A stretch of DNA of 64,000 nt, taken from positions 124,001 to 188,000 of the forward strand of contig NZ_VHIN01000005.1 in NCBI RefSeq assembly GCF_009805585.1, given 5' to 3'. This DNA comes from Glutamicibacter sp. JC586. Lineage in GTDB: Bacteria > Actinomycetota > Actinomycetes > Actinomycetales > Micrococcaceae. Of this stretch, positions 17,678 to 26,470 are shown piece after piece (positions within the stretch are counted from its first letter, which is position 1; each line of letters opens with the position of its first letter). The notes below the pieces were generated by a model. It ran no database searches, was not told the DNA's origin, and worked only from the letters and a program-made list of their open reading frames with translations. The position numbers and the translations under genes were made by a program.

Positions 17678-19093
17678 CTAGGCCAGCACGGTAGCCAAAC
17701 CGTAAAGCACCATAACGAAGACAAAACCCACGACCGAGACCAGTGCCTGGCCAACGGTCCAAACGCGCAACGTGGTGGATACATCCATGTTCAGGAAGCG
17801 CGAAACCAGCCAGAAGCCCGAGTCGTTCACGTGGCCAGCGAAGACCGAGCCCGCTGCCAAGGCAAGAACCATGGTGGCGACCTGGAATGCGGTCAGCGAG
17901 CTGTCAGCGAGAACGGCCGGCTGAACAATTGCAGCAGCGGTGGTCAATGCCACGGTGGCCGAGCCCTGAGCCAAACGAACGATTGCTGCGATCAGGAAGC
18001 CAGCAATAATCAGTGGCATGCCTACTGCCTGAAGCGAATCAGCAATCGCGTTGCCGATGCCACTGGCGCGCAGAACGCCACCGAACATGCCACCAGCGCC
18101 GGTGATCAGAATGATCGAACAGACTGGGCCCAGAGCCGAGTCGACTACGGTCTCGATCAGGGTCTTGTCCTTACCCTTACGGAAACCAAGCAGAACCATA
18201 CCCAAGAGCACGGTAATCAATAGGGCGACCGGGGTTTCACCGAACAAACGCAACCAAGTTACCCAGGCTGCCTCTGGGTCGACAACGCCGGCGCTGCCAA
18301 GCATGTTCAAACCGGTGTTCAGGAAGATCAGAATCAATGGCAGCAACAGCAGGCTAAAGACGGTGCCTACTGATGGCGATGACTTGAAGTCATCCTTGCT
18401 TGATCCATTGCCCAAGGCGGCATCCAAAATATTTGGAACAGGAAGGTCGAACTTCTTGCCGACGAACTTACCGAAAAGGTGACCGGCGAAGAACCAAGTA
18501 GGGATAGCAACCAATAGGCCCAATACAAGAACCAGGCCAACGTTGGCTTCAAGAAGACCGGAGGCGGCTACTGGCCCTGGGTGTGGTGGAACGAAAACGT
18601 GCATTACCGAGAATGCGGTAGCTGCAGGAATCGCGTAGAACAATACCGATCCGCCAAGGCGACGGGCGACGGTGAAGATAATTGGCAGCATGACCACAAG
18701 GCCAGCGTCAAAGAAGATCGGGAAGCCGAAGAGCAGCGATGCCACGGAGAGGGCCAGCGGAGCCCGCTTCTCTCCAAATTTGGAGATCAACCAGTTGGTC
18801 ATGACCTCTGCGCCGCCACTGGTTTCCAGCATGCGACCAAGCATTGCCCCGAGTCCGACCAACAAGGCCACGCTGGCCAAGGTTGATCCGAACCCGCTAG
18901 TGAGCGTTGTAATTACCGATCCGGCAGGGATGCCCGCAGCGATTGCGGTGAGCAAGCTGGTCAGTACCAGTGCCACGAAAGCGTGGACACGGAATTTGAT
19001 AATCAGCACCAGCAGCAGGGCAACCGCCGCCACTGCTAGGCCTAGGAGGCCGGGGGTACCCAGCGTCCAGTTTAGTTCGAGCTCAGTTGTCAT
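17678..19093 (-). CDS. gntP: Gluconate permease, GntP family
   Basis: 471 residues, about 12-14 membrane segments, matching GntP gluconate:H+ symporters. Signatures: GLGAMLGRMLETSGGAEVM, FDAGLVVMLPIIF, HVFVPPHPGPVAASGLL, and VRLAQGSATVALTTAAAI with HVNDSGFWLV near the C-terminus. gntK lies 46 bases upstream on the same strand, so both are probably on one transcript. Some GntP members carry other sugar acids; gluconate is supported by the neighbours. Confidence 0.94.
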   Translation of the reverse strand: MTTELELNWTLGTPGLLGLAVAAVALLLVLIIKFRVHAFVALVLTSLLTAIAAGIPAGSVITTLTSGFGSTLASVALLVGLGAMLGRMLETSGGAEVMTNWLISKFGEKRAPLALSVASLLFGFPIFFDAGLVVMLPIIFTVARRLGGSVLFYAIPAATAFSVMHVFVPPHPGPVAASGLLEANVGLVLVLGLLVAIPTWFFAGHLFGKFVGKKFDLPVPNILDAALGNGSSKDDFKSSPSVGTVFSLLLLPLILIFLNTGLNMLGSAGVVDPEAAWVTWLRLFGETPVALLITVLLGMVLLGFRKGKDKTLIETVVDSALGPVCSIILITGAGGMFGGVLRASGIGNAIADSLQAVGMPLIIAGFLIAAIVRLAQGSATVALTTAAAIVQPAVLADSSLTAFQVATMVLALAAGSVFAGHVNDSGFWLVSRFLNMDVSTTLRVWTVGQALVSVVGFVFVMVLYGLATVLA

Positions 19094-19139
19094 TGTCGTC
19101 CTTGATCAATGGAAATCCACGCCAGATTCGGCTGATGGA

Positions 19140-19661
19140 TTAGGCGTGATTGACAGCGGTGAAGTCAGCGACTAGCTGACGCACAATATCCTCAGGGGCC
19201 TGGGTAATTTCTGCAGAGAGCACTGCTTCGTCAGGTTCAGGCTGCTCCAGAGTAGCCAACTGACTATCCAGCAGCGACGAAGGCATGTATTCGTGGGAAC
19301 GAGCATTCATACGATCGCGAATGAGTGTGGATCCGCCGCAGAGGTGAACGAATACAGTTGCTGGTTCCAGACCACGAATAAGGTCACGGTACTTGCGTTT
19401 GAGTGCGGAGCAAGCAATGACCAATGGTTCGCCCTGGGCGCTACCATCGGCAAGTTTCTGGCCGATCACGCGTAGCCAAGGCTCACGGTCATCATCATTT
19501 AGTGCTTGGCCCGCCGCCATTTTTTGCCTGTTGGACTCCGGGTGCAAGCTATCGCCGTCTATAAATTCGCGATGTAATGCGTCAGCAAGCATCTGACCGA
19601 TGGTTGACTTGCCGCTGCCCGAAACACCCATAACGACAATGGGCGGGACCAGTTCACTCAT
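19140..19661 (-). CDS. gntK: Gluconokinase
   Basis: 173 residues. Phosphorylates gluconate to 6-phosphogluconate with ATP. The P-loop GVSGSGKST is at residues about 12-20, followed by the family's FIDGDSLHP, DDREPWL and CSALKRKYRD motifs. Length is typical of thermoresistant-type gluconokinase. First gene of the gntK-gntP unit. Confidence 0.95.
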   Translation of the reverse strand: MSELVPPIVVMGVSGSGKSTIGQMLADALHREFIDGDSLHPESNRQKMAAGQALNDDDREPWLRVIGQKLADGSAQGEPLVIACSALKRKYRDLIRGLEPATVFVHLCGGSTLIRDRMNARSHEYMPSSLLDSQLATLEQPEPDEAVLSAEITQAPEDIVRQLVADFTAVNHA

Positions 19662-19980
19662 GTTTTCACTCCGTCGTGTGCAAACCTAATATCAGACTTA
19701 AGGATAGTTAGATTGTATAAAATCTGATTTAACAAGACTAAGAGCGCAAACCATCAGTGTCAACCATTTCTGGTGCGCGAAGTAACAAACCAATTCAAGA
19801 CTCAGGTCAGATCCCAATTAGGCGACTCCGCACGGCAGACCTTCAACCACTCGTTGAAACTCCTGTGCGAAAAGTAGGAATTTCCCCGTGGGAACTGTGG
19901 AAGCCCAGCTCAAACCCATGTATTGTCACAAATGAGTGGTCAAACCCGGCCGCTACAGAACATGACCATTGGAGCGAATC
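19662..19980. promoter_or_regulatory. Intergenic region upstream of gntK
   Basis: About 320 bases with no supported gene. Near gntK it is AT-rich with TCAGATTTTATACAAT on the minus strand (19712-19727), similar to a site beside the GntR-family gene, and a second ATCAGACTTAAGG copy at 19691-19703 on the plus strand. A plus-strand open frame starting at 19757 has no family features or ribosome site and runs into the next gene. Confidence 0.4.
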
Positions 19981-20241
19981 ATGGGATTCATTGGATGGAT
20001 AGTTTTGGGCTTGATTGCTGGCGCTATCGCGAAGGCAATCTTGCCAGGTAAGCAAGGCGGCGGATGGATCGCTACGTTGCTGCTAGGTGTCGTCGGCGCT
20101 TTAATCGGAGGCTGGATTGGCAGTGCCATCACCGGTAAGGGCGTCAGCGGATTCTTCTCTCTATGGAGCTGGATCCTTGCCATCGGTGGCTCCTTGATTG
20201 TTTTGCTTATCTGGGGATTTATCACCAAGAAGCGAGCGTAG
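19981..20241 (+). CDS. GlsB/YeaQ/YmgE family stress-response membrane protein
   Basis: 86 residues, three hydrophobic glycine-rich segments. The transglycosylase-associated family signature is clear: MGFIGWIVLGLIAGAIAKAI, GGGWIATLLLGVVGALIGG and a last membrane helix ending in a short basic tail (TKKRA). Members are small general-stress proteins of unknown mechanism. ATG at 19981 follows GGAGCGAATC; an upstream ATG at 19969 lacks a ribosome site. Confidence 0.9.
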   Translation: MGFIGWIVLGLIAGAIAKAILPGKQGGGWIATLLLGVVGALIGGWIGSAITGKGVSGFFSLWSWILAIGGSLIVLLIWGFITKKRA

Positions 20242-20280
20242 CTCGTACCCCTGAGTTTTAATCCCTCGCATCAAGCACCG

Positions 20281-20329
20281 AGCCCGCCGATTGTCGCTGA
20301 ATTTTCAGTGGCAATCGGCGGGCTTTCGC
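20281..20329 (+). terminator. Terminator after the GlsB-family gene
   Basis: Thirteen-base arms AGCCCGCCGATTG (20281-20293) and CAATCGGCGGGCT (20312-20324), inner CGCTGA/TCAGTG pairing, followed by a weak T stretch. Confidence 0.78.
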
Positions 20330-20397
20330 GTGCCTGAGGGTCTATTTGGCACAGCCTCAACCCAGCTATCTCCCGTAGACTTCAAACACTGGGGATC

Positions 20398-21117
20398 ATG
20401 CCCCGAGCACGACCACGAAGGAATCCCTTGGCTATTGAACCCATGATGCCCGAGACCCCAACTCGCTCCCCCAAGAAATTTTTGTCGGTGGGCACCGAGC
20501 GAACGCGTTGGCGAGGTTTAATTCATGCGTGGTCGACGCCGGCAATCATCATCATGAACCTCGTGTTGATCGTGCTGGCCGATGGACACTTGGCCGAATG
20601 GACCAGCGCCGTCTTCGCCTTGTGCTCCATTTTGCTCTTTGGCACCTCAGCGTTATATCACCGCGGTAACTGGACCGATAAGATTATGGGTTTGTTCCGC
20701 AGGGCCGATCACGCAAATATCTTTTTGTTGATTGCCGGAACCTATACGCCGGTCGCTGCGCTGACATTGCCAGGCAAACAGGCGATCATTGTCCTGTCGA
20801 TCATCTGGGCCGGCGCTTTAGCCGGTATTCTCATCAAAACTATCTGGCCTACCGCTCCACGTTGGGTGGGCGTGAGCTTGTACATTCTGCTCGGTTGGGG
20901 TGCCGTGATGCAGCTTCCCGCGTTCTGGGCAGCTAACCCTGCGGTGTTAGTCCTGATTCTCGCTGGTGGATTGGCCTACACTGTGGGCGCGGTGTTCTAC
21001 GCAACTAAACGCCCCAATCCCCTGCCAACCATTTTCGGGTTCCACGAGCTGTTTCATGCCTGTACCATAATTGCATTCCTCTGCCACTGGACCGCGGTAC
21101 TTCTAGTGGCTATCTAA
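20398..21117 (+). CDS. trhA: Hemolysin III family membrane protein (TrhA/PAQR-like)
   Basis: 239 residues with seven predicted membrane helices. PAQR family motifs: the first helix set with FGTSALYHRGNW (Ser and His), RRADHANIFLLIAGTYTPV (Asp/His) and the C-terminal FHELFHACTIIAFLCH (two His), which together form the zinc site of the superfamily. E. coli TrhA influences membrane energetics and fluidity; despite the name a haemolytic role is not implied. The N-terminal 25 residues are charged and cytosolic. A strong terminator follows. Confidence 0.9.
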   Translation: MPRARPRRNPLAIEPMMPETPTRSPKKFLSVGTERTRWRGLIHAWSTPAIIIMNLVLIVLADGHLAEWTSAVFALCSILLFGTSALYHRGNWTDKIMGLFRRADHANIFLLIAGTYTPVAALTLPGKQAIIVLSIIWAGALAGILIKTIWPTAPRWVGVSLYILLGWGAVMQLPAFWAANPAVLVLILAGGLAYTVGAVFYATKRPNPLPTIFGFHELFHACTIIAFLCHWTAVLLVAI

Positions 21118-21139
21118 CCACAATTCCGGCAGAAAAATA

Positions 21140-21183
21140 CGCTGCGGGGTCAGCTCTCATGAGCGGACCCCGCAGCGTTTTTC
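21140..21183. terminator. Strong terminator between convergent genes
   Basis: Twelve-base arms CGCTGCGGGGTC (21140-21151) and GACCCCGCAGCG (21166-21177), followed by TTTTT. Confidence 0.9.
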
Positions 21184-21190
21184 CTTAGAT

Positions 21191-22465
21191 CTATCGCTGA
21201 CCGTAGCGTCGTCGGACAAAGAACAAACCAACCAATGAGATCACTGCGATAACCATGTAGTAGATACTCGGTGCGTCCAAAGAACCAGTCGCCTTTAATA
21301 ACCAAGTCAGTACCAAAGGCGCGATACCTCCAAGCAAGGTGACACCGACGTTATAAGTCACCGAAAGCCCCGATCCGCGAATCGAAGCCGGGAACAAACC
21401 GGAAAGCAACGCTGGCATAGGCCCAAAGTAGAAGGACATGATCACGCCCAATATCGCGATCACTACAACCATGACGACAATACTTGGAGTCGATGTCATG
21501 AGCTTAAACATCGGATAGGCAAGGATAAAAGCCGCCAGCGCTGCATAGGTCATCACCTTTGCTGGTCCCACCCGGTCGGCTAGGTGCCCAACCAAAGGTA
21601 CGCCACACAGGGTGATCACACCTGCAGCGATGCCGCCGAGGAAGGCAGCATCTCCCGGAATCCCGAGATTATTGACGGCGAATGTGGGCATGAACAAGAT
21701 CAGGTACACCGAAATGGTGGCCACACCGATGACGCCTACCCCGGCCAACAGCCTGCCGTAGTGTTCCTTAAACAGTGTCCCGAGCGGGAATTTCTCCTTC
21801 GCAGCGCTGGTGAACTCTTCAGTCTCTTCCAATCGGGCACGGATATAAAGTCCTACCGGGCCGATCAGCAGACCAACGAAGAACGGTACTCGCCATCCCC
21901 ATGATTGCAAGTCCTGAGCACTTAAACCGGTTGTCAGAAAGTAGCCAAACGCCGAAGCCAACATCATCGAGGCACCTTGGCTGGCGACCTGCCATGAGGA
22001 GTAGTAAGCCTTCTTGTGCGGAGCAGTTTCAATCAGGAATGCCGTCGCTGTGCCGAACTCACCGCCGGCAGAGAACCCCTGAATCAACCGTGAAAGCAAG
22101 ATGATCAGTGCCCCGGCCACCCCGACCTTTTCAAAGGGTGGTGCGACTGCCATGATCAGCGTACCGAGCATCATCAGGCCCAAGGTCAGGGTCAGCGCCT
22201 TCTTTCGCCCCCTCCGATCGGCATAACTACCCAGCACCATTCCGCCCAATGGACGGATCAGATAAGAAATCGCAAAAGTTGCAAAAGTCAGGATTAACGC
22301 AAAGGTAGGGTCCGAATCCGGATAGAAAACCTTGGCGATGGTTGTTGCGAAGGTGGCGTAAACAATGATGTCGAACCATTCCAGGGCGGCACCAATGGAG
22401 CTGGAGACCACAGCCTTTCGGGCCATCTTCAGCTGTTGCGGTGTAGCTTGAATCGCATTACTCAT
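21191..22465 (-). CDS. MFS transporter, metabolite:H+ symporter (MHS) family
   Basis: 424 residues, twelve membrane helices. The MHS signatures are ALEWFDIIVYATFA in helix 1, the loop GSYADRRGRKKALTLTL after RPLGGMVLG, and RLIQGFSAGGEFGTATAFLIE in helices 4-5. The family (ProP, KgtP, ShiA) carries organic acids and small zwitterions. It overlaps the upstream ArgE-like gene by four bases (ATGA), so it probably imports or exports that enzyme's substrate or product. Confidence 0.9.
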   Translation of the reverse strand: MSNAIQATPQQLKMARKAVVSSSIGAALEWFDIIVYATFATTIAKVFYPDSDPTFALILTFATFAISYLIRPLGGMVLGSYADRRGRKKALTLTLGLMMLGTLIMAVAPPFEKVGVAGALIILLSRLIQGFSAGGEFGTATAFLIETAPHKKAYYSSWQVASQGASMMLASAFGYFLTTGLSAQDLQSWGWRVPFFVGLLIGPVGLYIRARLEETEEFTSAAKEKFPLGTLFKEHYGRLLAGVGVIGVATISVYLILFMPTFAVNNLGIPGDAAFLGGIAAGVITLCGVPLVGHLADRVGPAKVMTYAALAAFILAYPMFKLMTSTPSIVVMVVVIAILGVIMSFYFGPMPALLSGLFPASIRGSGLSVTYNVGVTLLGGIAPLVLTWLLKATGSLDAPSIYYMVIAVISLVGLFFVRRRYGQR

Positions 22466-23631
22466 CGGCTGAGTTGCCCGATCAACGAATCAATGAAGTT
22501 CTCGCACTGAACAAGTTGCTCAAGCAAAACGTATTCATTCGGAGCATGGGCCTGCGCAATATCGCCAGGACCGCAGACAACAGTTGGAATCCCTGCAGCT
22601 TGGAACAGTCCAGCCTCGGTACCGTAGGTAACTTTTTCGTCGGTGGCGTGCGCTCCACAAGCAGCGGCGAAGGCCACGATTTCCTCTTCCGGCTCGGTGT
22701 TCAACCCAGGGGCACCCGCCTGCTGCTCCAAGCTGACGGAGCATGATTCTTCTTGCTCTTTCATCTCTGCTTCTAACCGCTTGGCTTCCTCTCGGAATCG
22801 GTTGGTCAGCGCTTCACGATCAACCACTGCCAACGAACGGTATTCAAAGAACACCACCGCCTCTGACGGGATGGTATTCACTGCGATGCCTGCATCAAAT
22901 TTGTTGACGTTCATCGTGGTGGTTGGCTCAATGAACGCATCATCCCGCGGCCCGTTGGTTCGCAATTCGGCGGAGATTTCCTCAACAAATCGCGCAAAAC
23001 GCAGTGCGTAAGAAATCGCATTAACACCCTCGGATGGCAACGATGAGTGTGCCGCAACTCCGTTAAATTGCACTTTGAAGACGTTCATCGACTTGTGCCC
23101 GCGAATCGCACGCATGCTTGATGGTTCACCAACAAAACATCCGCGTGGAGCCAACTGTTCGGCGACGATCTTTTCCACTAGGCCGACAGCGCCCACACAA
23201 CCGACTTCTTCGTCATAAGAGAGCGCAAGGTGGATTGGTTCGGACAGCTCAGCTTTGGTGAGTTGATCGAGTTTGGCCAAAATGACCCCGAGGTACCCCT
23301 TCATATCGCAGGTACCGCGGCCGAATAACTTGTCTCCGCGAACTTCGGCACTGAAGGGGTCACTACTCCAGTTCTGTCCATCCACCGGCACAACGTCGGT
23401 ATGCCCGGAGAGTACGATGCCGCCGGTTCGTGTACCGTCGCTGGCTGGAATCGTCGCCAACAGATTTGCTTTGGTTCTCTCCTCGTTGTAGATCAGCGAG
23501 GACTCTACTCCGTATGCTTGAAGTTTCTCGACAACATTCTCTATCAGCGGCAGGTTGGAATCGCGACTAGTAGTGTCAACAGCGATCAGTTCGCGGATTT
23601 CTTTCATGCTGGCTTCGGACGGTGTAGCCAC
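22462..23631 (-). CDS. argE: ArgE/DapE-type M20 deacylase (acetylornithine deacetylase-like)
   Basis: 389 residues of the M20 zinc-peptidase family, closest in motif pattern to acetylornithine deacetylases. Metal motifs: SGHTDVVPVDG (His and Asp), GRGTCDMKG, YDEEVGCVGA (catalytic Glu pair), FVGEPSSM and the C-terminal CGPGDIAQAHAPNEY His. ArgE removes the acetyl group from N-acetylornithine. The setting argues for a catabolic role on an imported N-acyl compound: it is coupled to an MFS carrier and not in an arg operon. The exact substrate is not known. Confidence 0.84.
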   Translation of the reverse strand: MATPSEASMKEIRELIAVDTTSRDSNLPLIENVVEKLQAYGVESSLIYNEERTKANLLATIPASDGTRTGGIVLSGHTDVVPVDGQNWSSDPFSAEVRGDKLFGRGTCDMKGYLGVILAKLDQLTKAELSEPIHLALSYDEEVGCVGAVGLVEKIVAEQLAPRGCFVGEPSSMRAIRGHKSMNVFKVQFNGVAAHSSLPSEGVNAISYALRFARFVEEISAELRTNGPRDDAFIEPTTTMNVNKFDAGIAVNTIPSEAVVFFEYRSLAVVDREALTNRFREEAKRLEAEMKEQEESCSVSLEQQAGAPGLNTEPEEEIVAFAAACGAHATDEKVTYGTEAGLFQAAGIPTVVCGPGDIAQAHAPNEYVLLEQLVQCENFIDSLIGQLSR

Positions 23632-23731
23632 AACAACTCCTGAGTACTCGGCTTCATTACACTGATTTCATGCTGTCATACCATGTCACCTACACATAGA
23701 AGATTTCATACTAAGGCGATGTAGTTTCCCG

Positions 23732-24373
23732 CTACTTAATGCCCATCCCCTGCAGATAGGTAACGATTGCTCGCTCGAATGCGCTATCAAGATCCATGGG
23801 GTGTTGTATCTGCCCAACGACCTGAAGTAGGTGCGGATAAGCACCAAGTTCCAAGGGCTCGCTGGATACCGAACTGCCGGCATGCTCGTCCTGGTTGATC
23901 TCATAGAGAGTAAAAGTAGCTGTTATTGAATTCAGCATGGCGATGGTGTGCAGTTTTTCCGCAGCCCCTAACGTCGTATGACTTAAAGCAATCAATCCCT
24001 GCTCAAGATAAGCCAAGGCATTGGGGGTCATCACTTGTTTTTGCAGGACAATCAACGGAACCCACGGATGGTGGCGCATGATGCGTCGTCCTTGCCGCGC
24101 AATATCCAACAGTTGCTCAATTGCTGGACCGGTGCACGTTGAAAAGTCATACTCGGCACTGACTCGATCTACCATCAGCCCGGTCAGCTCGTCGAAAGAC
24201 TTCACATAACGATATAACGAGGCTGCACCGGTTCCGAGGTTCGAGGCAATCGCTCTGATCGATACAGCATCAATTCCCCGAGTATCAGCCAAAGAAATGG
24301 CCACTTCAATGATTCTTTCACGGGAGTACTGAGGCTTAGGACCCGTCGTGTTTTGGGTCGATTTTTGGGCCAC
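23732..24373 (-). CDS. TetR family transcriptional regulator
   Basis: 213 residues. N-terminal helix-turn-helix (SRERIIEVAISLADTRG, VSIRAIASNLGTGAASLYRYVKSFDEL in outline, residues about 17-60), then a TetR_C_1-like helical domain. It is divergent from a macrolide-type glycosyltransferase gene, and a perfect palindrome lies in the 68-base gap. Regulator/glycosyltransferase pairs of this kind occur in actinobacteria as drug-induced resistance modules; here that is an inference. Confidence 0.87.
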   Translation of the reverse strand: MAQKSTQNTTGPKPQYSRERIIEVAISLADTRGIDAVSIRAIASNLGTGAASLYRYVKSFDELTGLMVDRVSAEYDFSTCTGPAIEQLLDIARQGRRIMRHHPWVPLIVLQKQVMTPNALAYLEQGLIALSHTTLGAAEKLHTIAMLNSITATFTLYEINQDEHAGSSVSSEPLELGAYPHLLQVVGQIQHPMDLDSAFERAIVTYLQGMGIK

Positions 24374-24405
24374 GGGGTGAACTCCTCAAGACTGTATAGT
24401 TAAAC

Positions 24406-24420
24406 GCGAACACTGTTCGC
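24406..24420. promoter_or_regulatory. TetR operator, perfect palindrome over the divergent promoters
   Basis: GCGAACACTGTTCGC: six-base arms GCGAAC and GTTCGC around three bases. On the minus strand TTGCGA and TATACA spaced 18 bases apart form a good promoter that the palindrome overlaps. On the plus strand TATAGT (24395-24400) could be the -10 of the glycosyltransferase gene. Binding of the TetR here would shut both genes. Confidence 0.65.
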
Positions 24421-24441
24421 AATTAATTTTACAGGAGTAGC

Positions 24442-25653
24442 ATGCGCTTGTTGATGATCACGCCGGGCACCCGTGGCGACGTCGCACCGATGGCAGGTCT
24501 AGGCCAGAGACTTAGTGCGTACGGAATTGATGTCGCGATTGCCTCCGATGGTGCGTACCGCGAACTCGTAACCCCCTCTGGTTGCGCTTTCCGCGAGCTG
24601 CCCGGTGACATGGGCGCGATGGTCAAGCCAGCAGCTCCTGGCACAAAAACCACCGCCAAGGACTTACGGCATTACCTTGACGAACTTCGTTCATACTTTG
24701 ATCAAGCGGCCACTGGAACACTGCAGGCTGCCGAGCACGGTGTAGACATGATTTTTGCCAATTCCGTAGCACCTTTTGCCTATGACATTGCCGAGGCACT
24801 CGGGGTTCCAGCGATCGGTGCACATTTGCAACCTACCGAGCCCAGCGGTGATTACGCTCCAATGGCTCTTGGCACCGCCCGGAGCTTTGGCAGTTTCGGG
24901 AACAAAGCTCTACACCGGTTATTCACCGCGTCAAAGTCGCCTTACGATGCGCCAACTGCACGTATCCGGGCAGAATTGGGGTTACCTAAGCGAAGCCGTG
25001 CAGTGTCAGATCGACTTCGACGGAAGACCAGCCAGCCGATTCTTAACGGCTTCAGCTCCGCCGTTGTACCGCGATCCGCAGGCTGGCACGAGAACGTAAT
25101 CAACTGCGGTTACTGGTGGCCGACTTTCGATCCGTCATGGACAGCTTCAAAGGCGCTACGCGATTTCCTATCCGCAGGTGAACCTCCGGTATTCCTCGGC
25201 TTTGGCAGCACCGATGCACTAGGCCCAGATTTCCTTTTAGATGTTGCCCAGCGCACCGGTCGTCGAACCATCATTCAAGGCGCCGGCGAAATCAACGAGC
25301 CCAATGTATTGGGCATTGACGAGGTGCCTCATCAATGGTTATTCCCGCAGGTCGCGGCCGTCGTTCATCATGCCGGAGCCGGAACCACGGCCGCCGGATT
25401 GCGTGCTGGCGTCCCAACGGTACCGGTACCAATATTTACAGACCAGCCCTTCTGGGCTGAACGAATTCACTCCCTAGGTGCCGCGGTAGCCCCACTGCCT
25501 TATAAAAAATTGAGCACGGAGTCTTTGGCCTCGGCCATCGATGAGGCGGTGACGAATCCACGGTACACCCAGGGTGCCACACTCATTTCCGCCAAACTGG
25601 CTGCCGAAAATGACAGCGCCCTGACAGTCGCGAGGTTTCTAGAATGCTACTGA
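24442..25653 (+). CDS. Glycosyltransferase, GT1 (MGT/UGT-like)
   Basis: 403 residues, GT-B fold. N-terminal MRLLMITPGTRGDVAPMAGL is the family start; the C-terminal nucleotide-sugar site is seen in PPVFLGFGSTDALG and in FPQVAAVVHHAGAGTTAAGLRAG-type motif with PIFTDQPFWAERI. Relatives glycosylate macrolides, sterols, polyenes or lipids. It is controlled with a divergent TetR, which fits inactivation of a small molecule by glucosylation; the acceptor is not known. AGGAG precedes the ATG. Confidence 0.87.
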   Translation: MRLLMITPGTRGDVAPMAGLGQRLSAYGIDVAIASDGAYRELVTPSGCAFRELPGDMGAMVKPAAPGTKTTAKDLRHYLDELRSYFDQAATGTLQAAEHGVDMIFANSVAPFAYDIAEALGVPAIGAHLQPTEPSGDYAPMALGTARSFGSFGNKALHRLFTASKSPYDAPTARIRAELGLPKRSRAVSDRLRRKTSQPILNGFSSAVVPRSAGWHENVINCGYWWPTFDPSWTASKALRDFLSAGEPPVFLGFGSTDALGPDFLLDVAQRTGRRTIIQGAGEINEPNVLGIDEVPHQWLFPQVAAVVHHAGAGTTAAGLRAGVPTVPVPIFTDQPFWAERIHSLGAAVAPLPYKKLSTESLASAIDEAVTNPRYTQGATLISAKLAAENDSALTVARFLECY

Positions 25654-25671
25654 CCGCGCCCGCATGCGCAG

Positions 25672-25710
25672 AAAGGGCACCCACCAAAATATGGCGGGTG
25701 CCCTTAATGC
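25672..25710. terminator. Bidirectional terminator
   Basis: Arms AAGGGCACCC (from 25673) and GGGTGCCCTT (to 25705) between the convergent glycosyltransferase and CsbD genes. Confidence 0.85.
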
Positions 25711-25718
25711 GTTAAATG

Positions 25719-25913
25719 CTATTTACTGAAGTCGTCGCGAACGTCTTTGGCTGCGTCCTTGACAGCTTCACCGGCCTGCTTCGTCTTAGCTGCGGCTTGA
25801 TCCTTCACGCCTTCAGCTTGCAGATCCTCATTGTTGGTTGCGTCTCCAACGGATTCTTTAATCTTGCCCGATGCTTCCTGGGCCTTGTTCTTGATTTTAT
25901 CGCCTAAACCCAT
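25719..25913 (-). CDS. CsbD family stress protein
   Basis: 64 residues, hydrophilic and alanine/lysine/aspartate rich (MGLGDKIKNKAQEASGKIKE..), matching the CsbD family of small general-stress proteins of unknown function. ATG at 25913 follows GAGGAG; the open frame upstream to 25952 is not family sequence. Single-gene unit with a terminator shared with the convergent neighbour. Confidence 0.88.
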   Translation of the reverse strand: MGLGDKIKNKAQEASGKIKESVGDATNNEDLQAEGVKDQAAAKTKQAGEAVKDAAKDVRDDFSK

Positions 25914-26129
25914 CAAATGTACTCCTCTAGAATTTGATCGAACAACGAACAAGTTCTACGTTACCCGCGGTTTTCAAGAATGAGCTGTTCGATTACTTCG
26001 CATTAACTGAACATACTTGAAATTTCGATGCGGATCAGTCTCAAGTATCTCCGATTACTCTTCTCCGAAGTTTCTAGAGATTGATCATGTGATCATTCCA
26101 AGCTAAATCGACTTTTCGTAGTTCAAACT

Positions 26130-26470
26130 ATTGCGCAATTGTGAGCTCAGGGAGTTACCCAGCAACATCTGATCCAATGATGCGCACGTCAAAGTGCTCC
26201 CTTTTCAGCGCCTACGCGATGAGCTGGACGAAGCCGCACGATTCGCCGGTTCCTTGCAATTTTCCAATGGCGGTGAAGCGGACAATGGAAAACTGGAAAT
26301 CCCACACCGTGCCTATCGCACCAGCTCCCACAATCAACACGGTGTCGGCAGTTTTCGGGAAATGGTCCGCAGTACAAAGGTGACAACATTTTCGCCGAGT
26401 TCCATACCGGAAAACAATCACAGACTTTGGCCGCGTAGCAATAAGCACGTCATCAAGGCGACCGTCCACG
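26130..26470 (-). pseudogene. Decayed coding remnant of unknown family
   Basis: On the minus strand a long frame reads TADTVLIVGAGAIGTVWDFQ, continues to FVQLIA, meets a TAG, and goes on in the same frame as ALKREHFDVRIIGSDVAG before a TAA. Upstream, the neighbouring frame reads MELGENVVTFVLRTISRK, suggesting one frameshift. Composition of the opposite strand is typical of an antisense to coding DNA. The GxGxxG-like start may be a nucleotide-binding fold, but no family was recognised. Confidence 0.3.

Noticed and set aside
19757-20002. Open frame of 81 residues before the GlsB-family gene
   Set aside because: No ribosome site, no family features, and it overlaps the well-supported next start.
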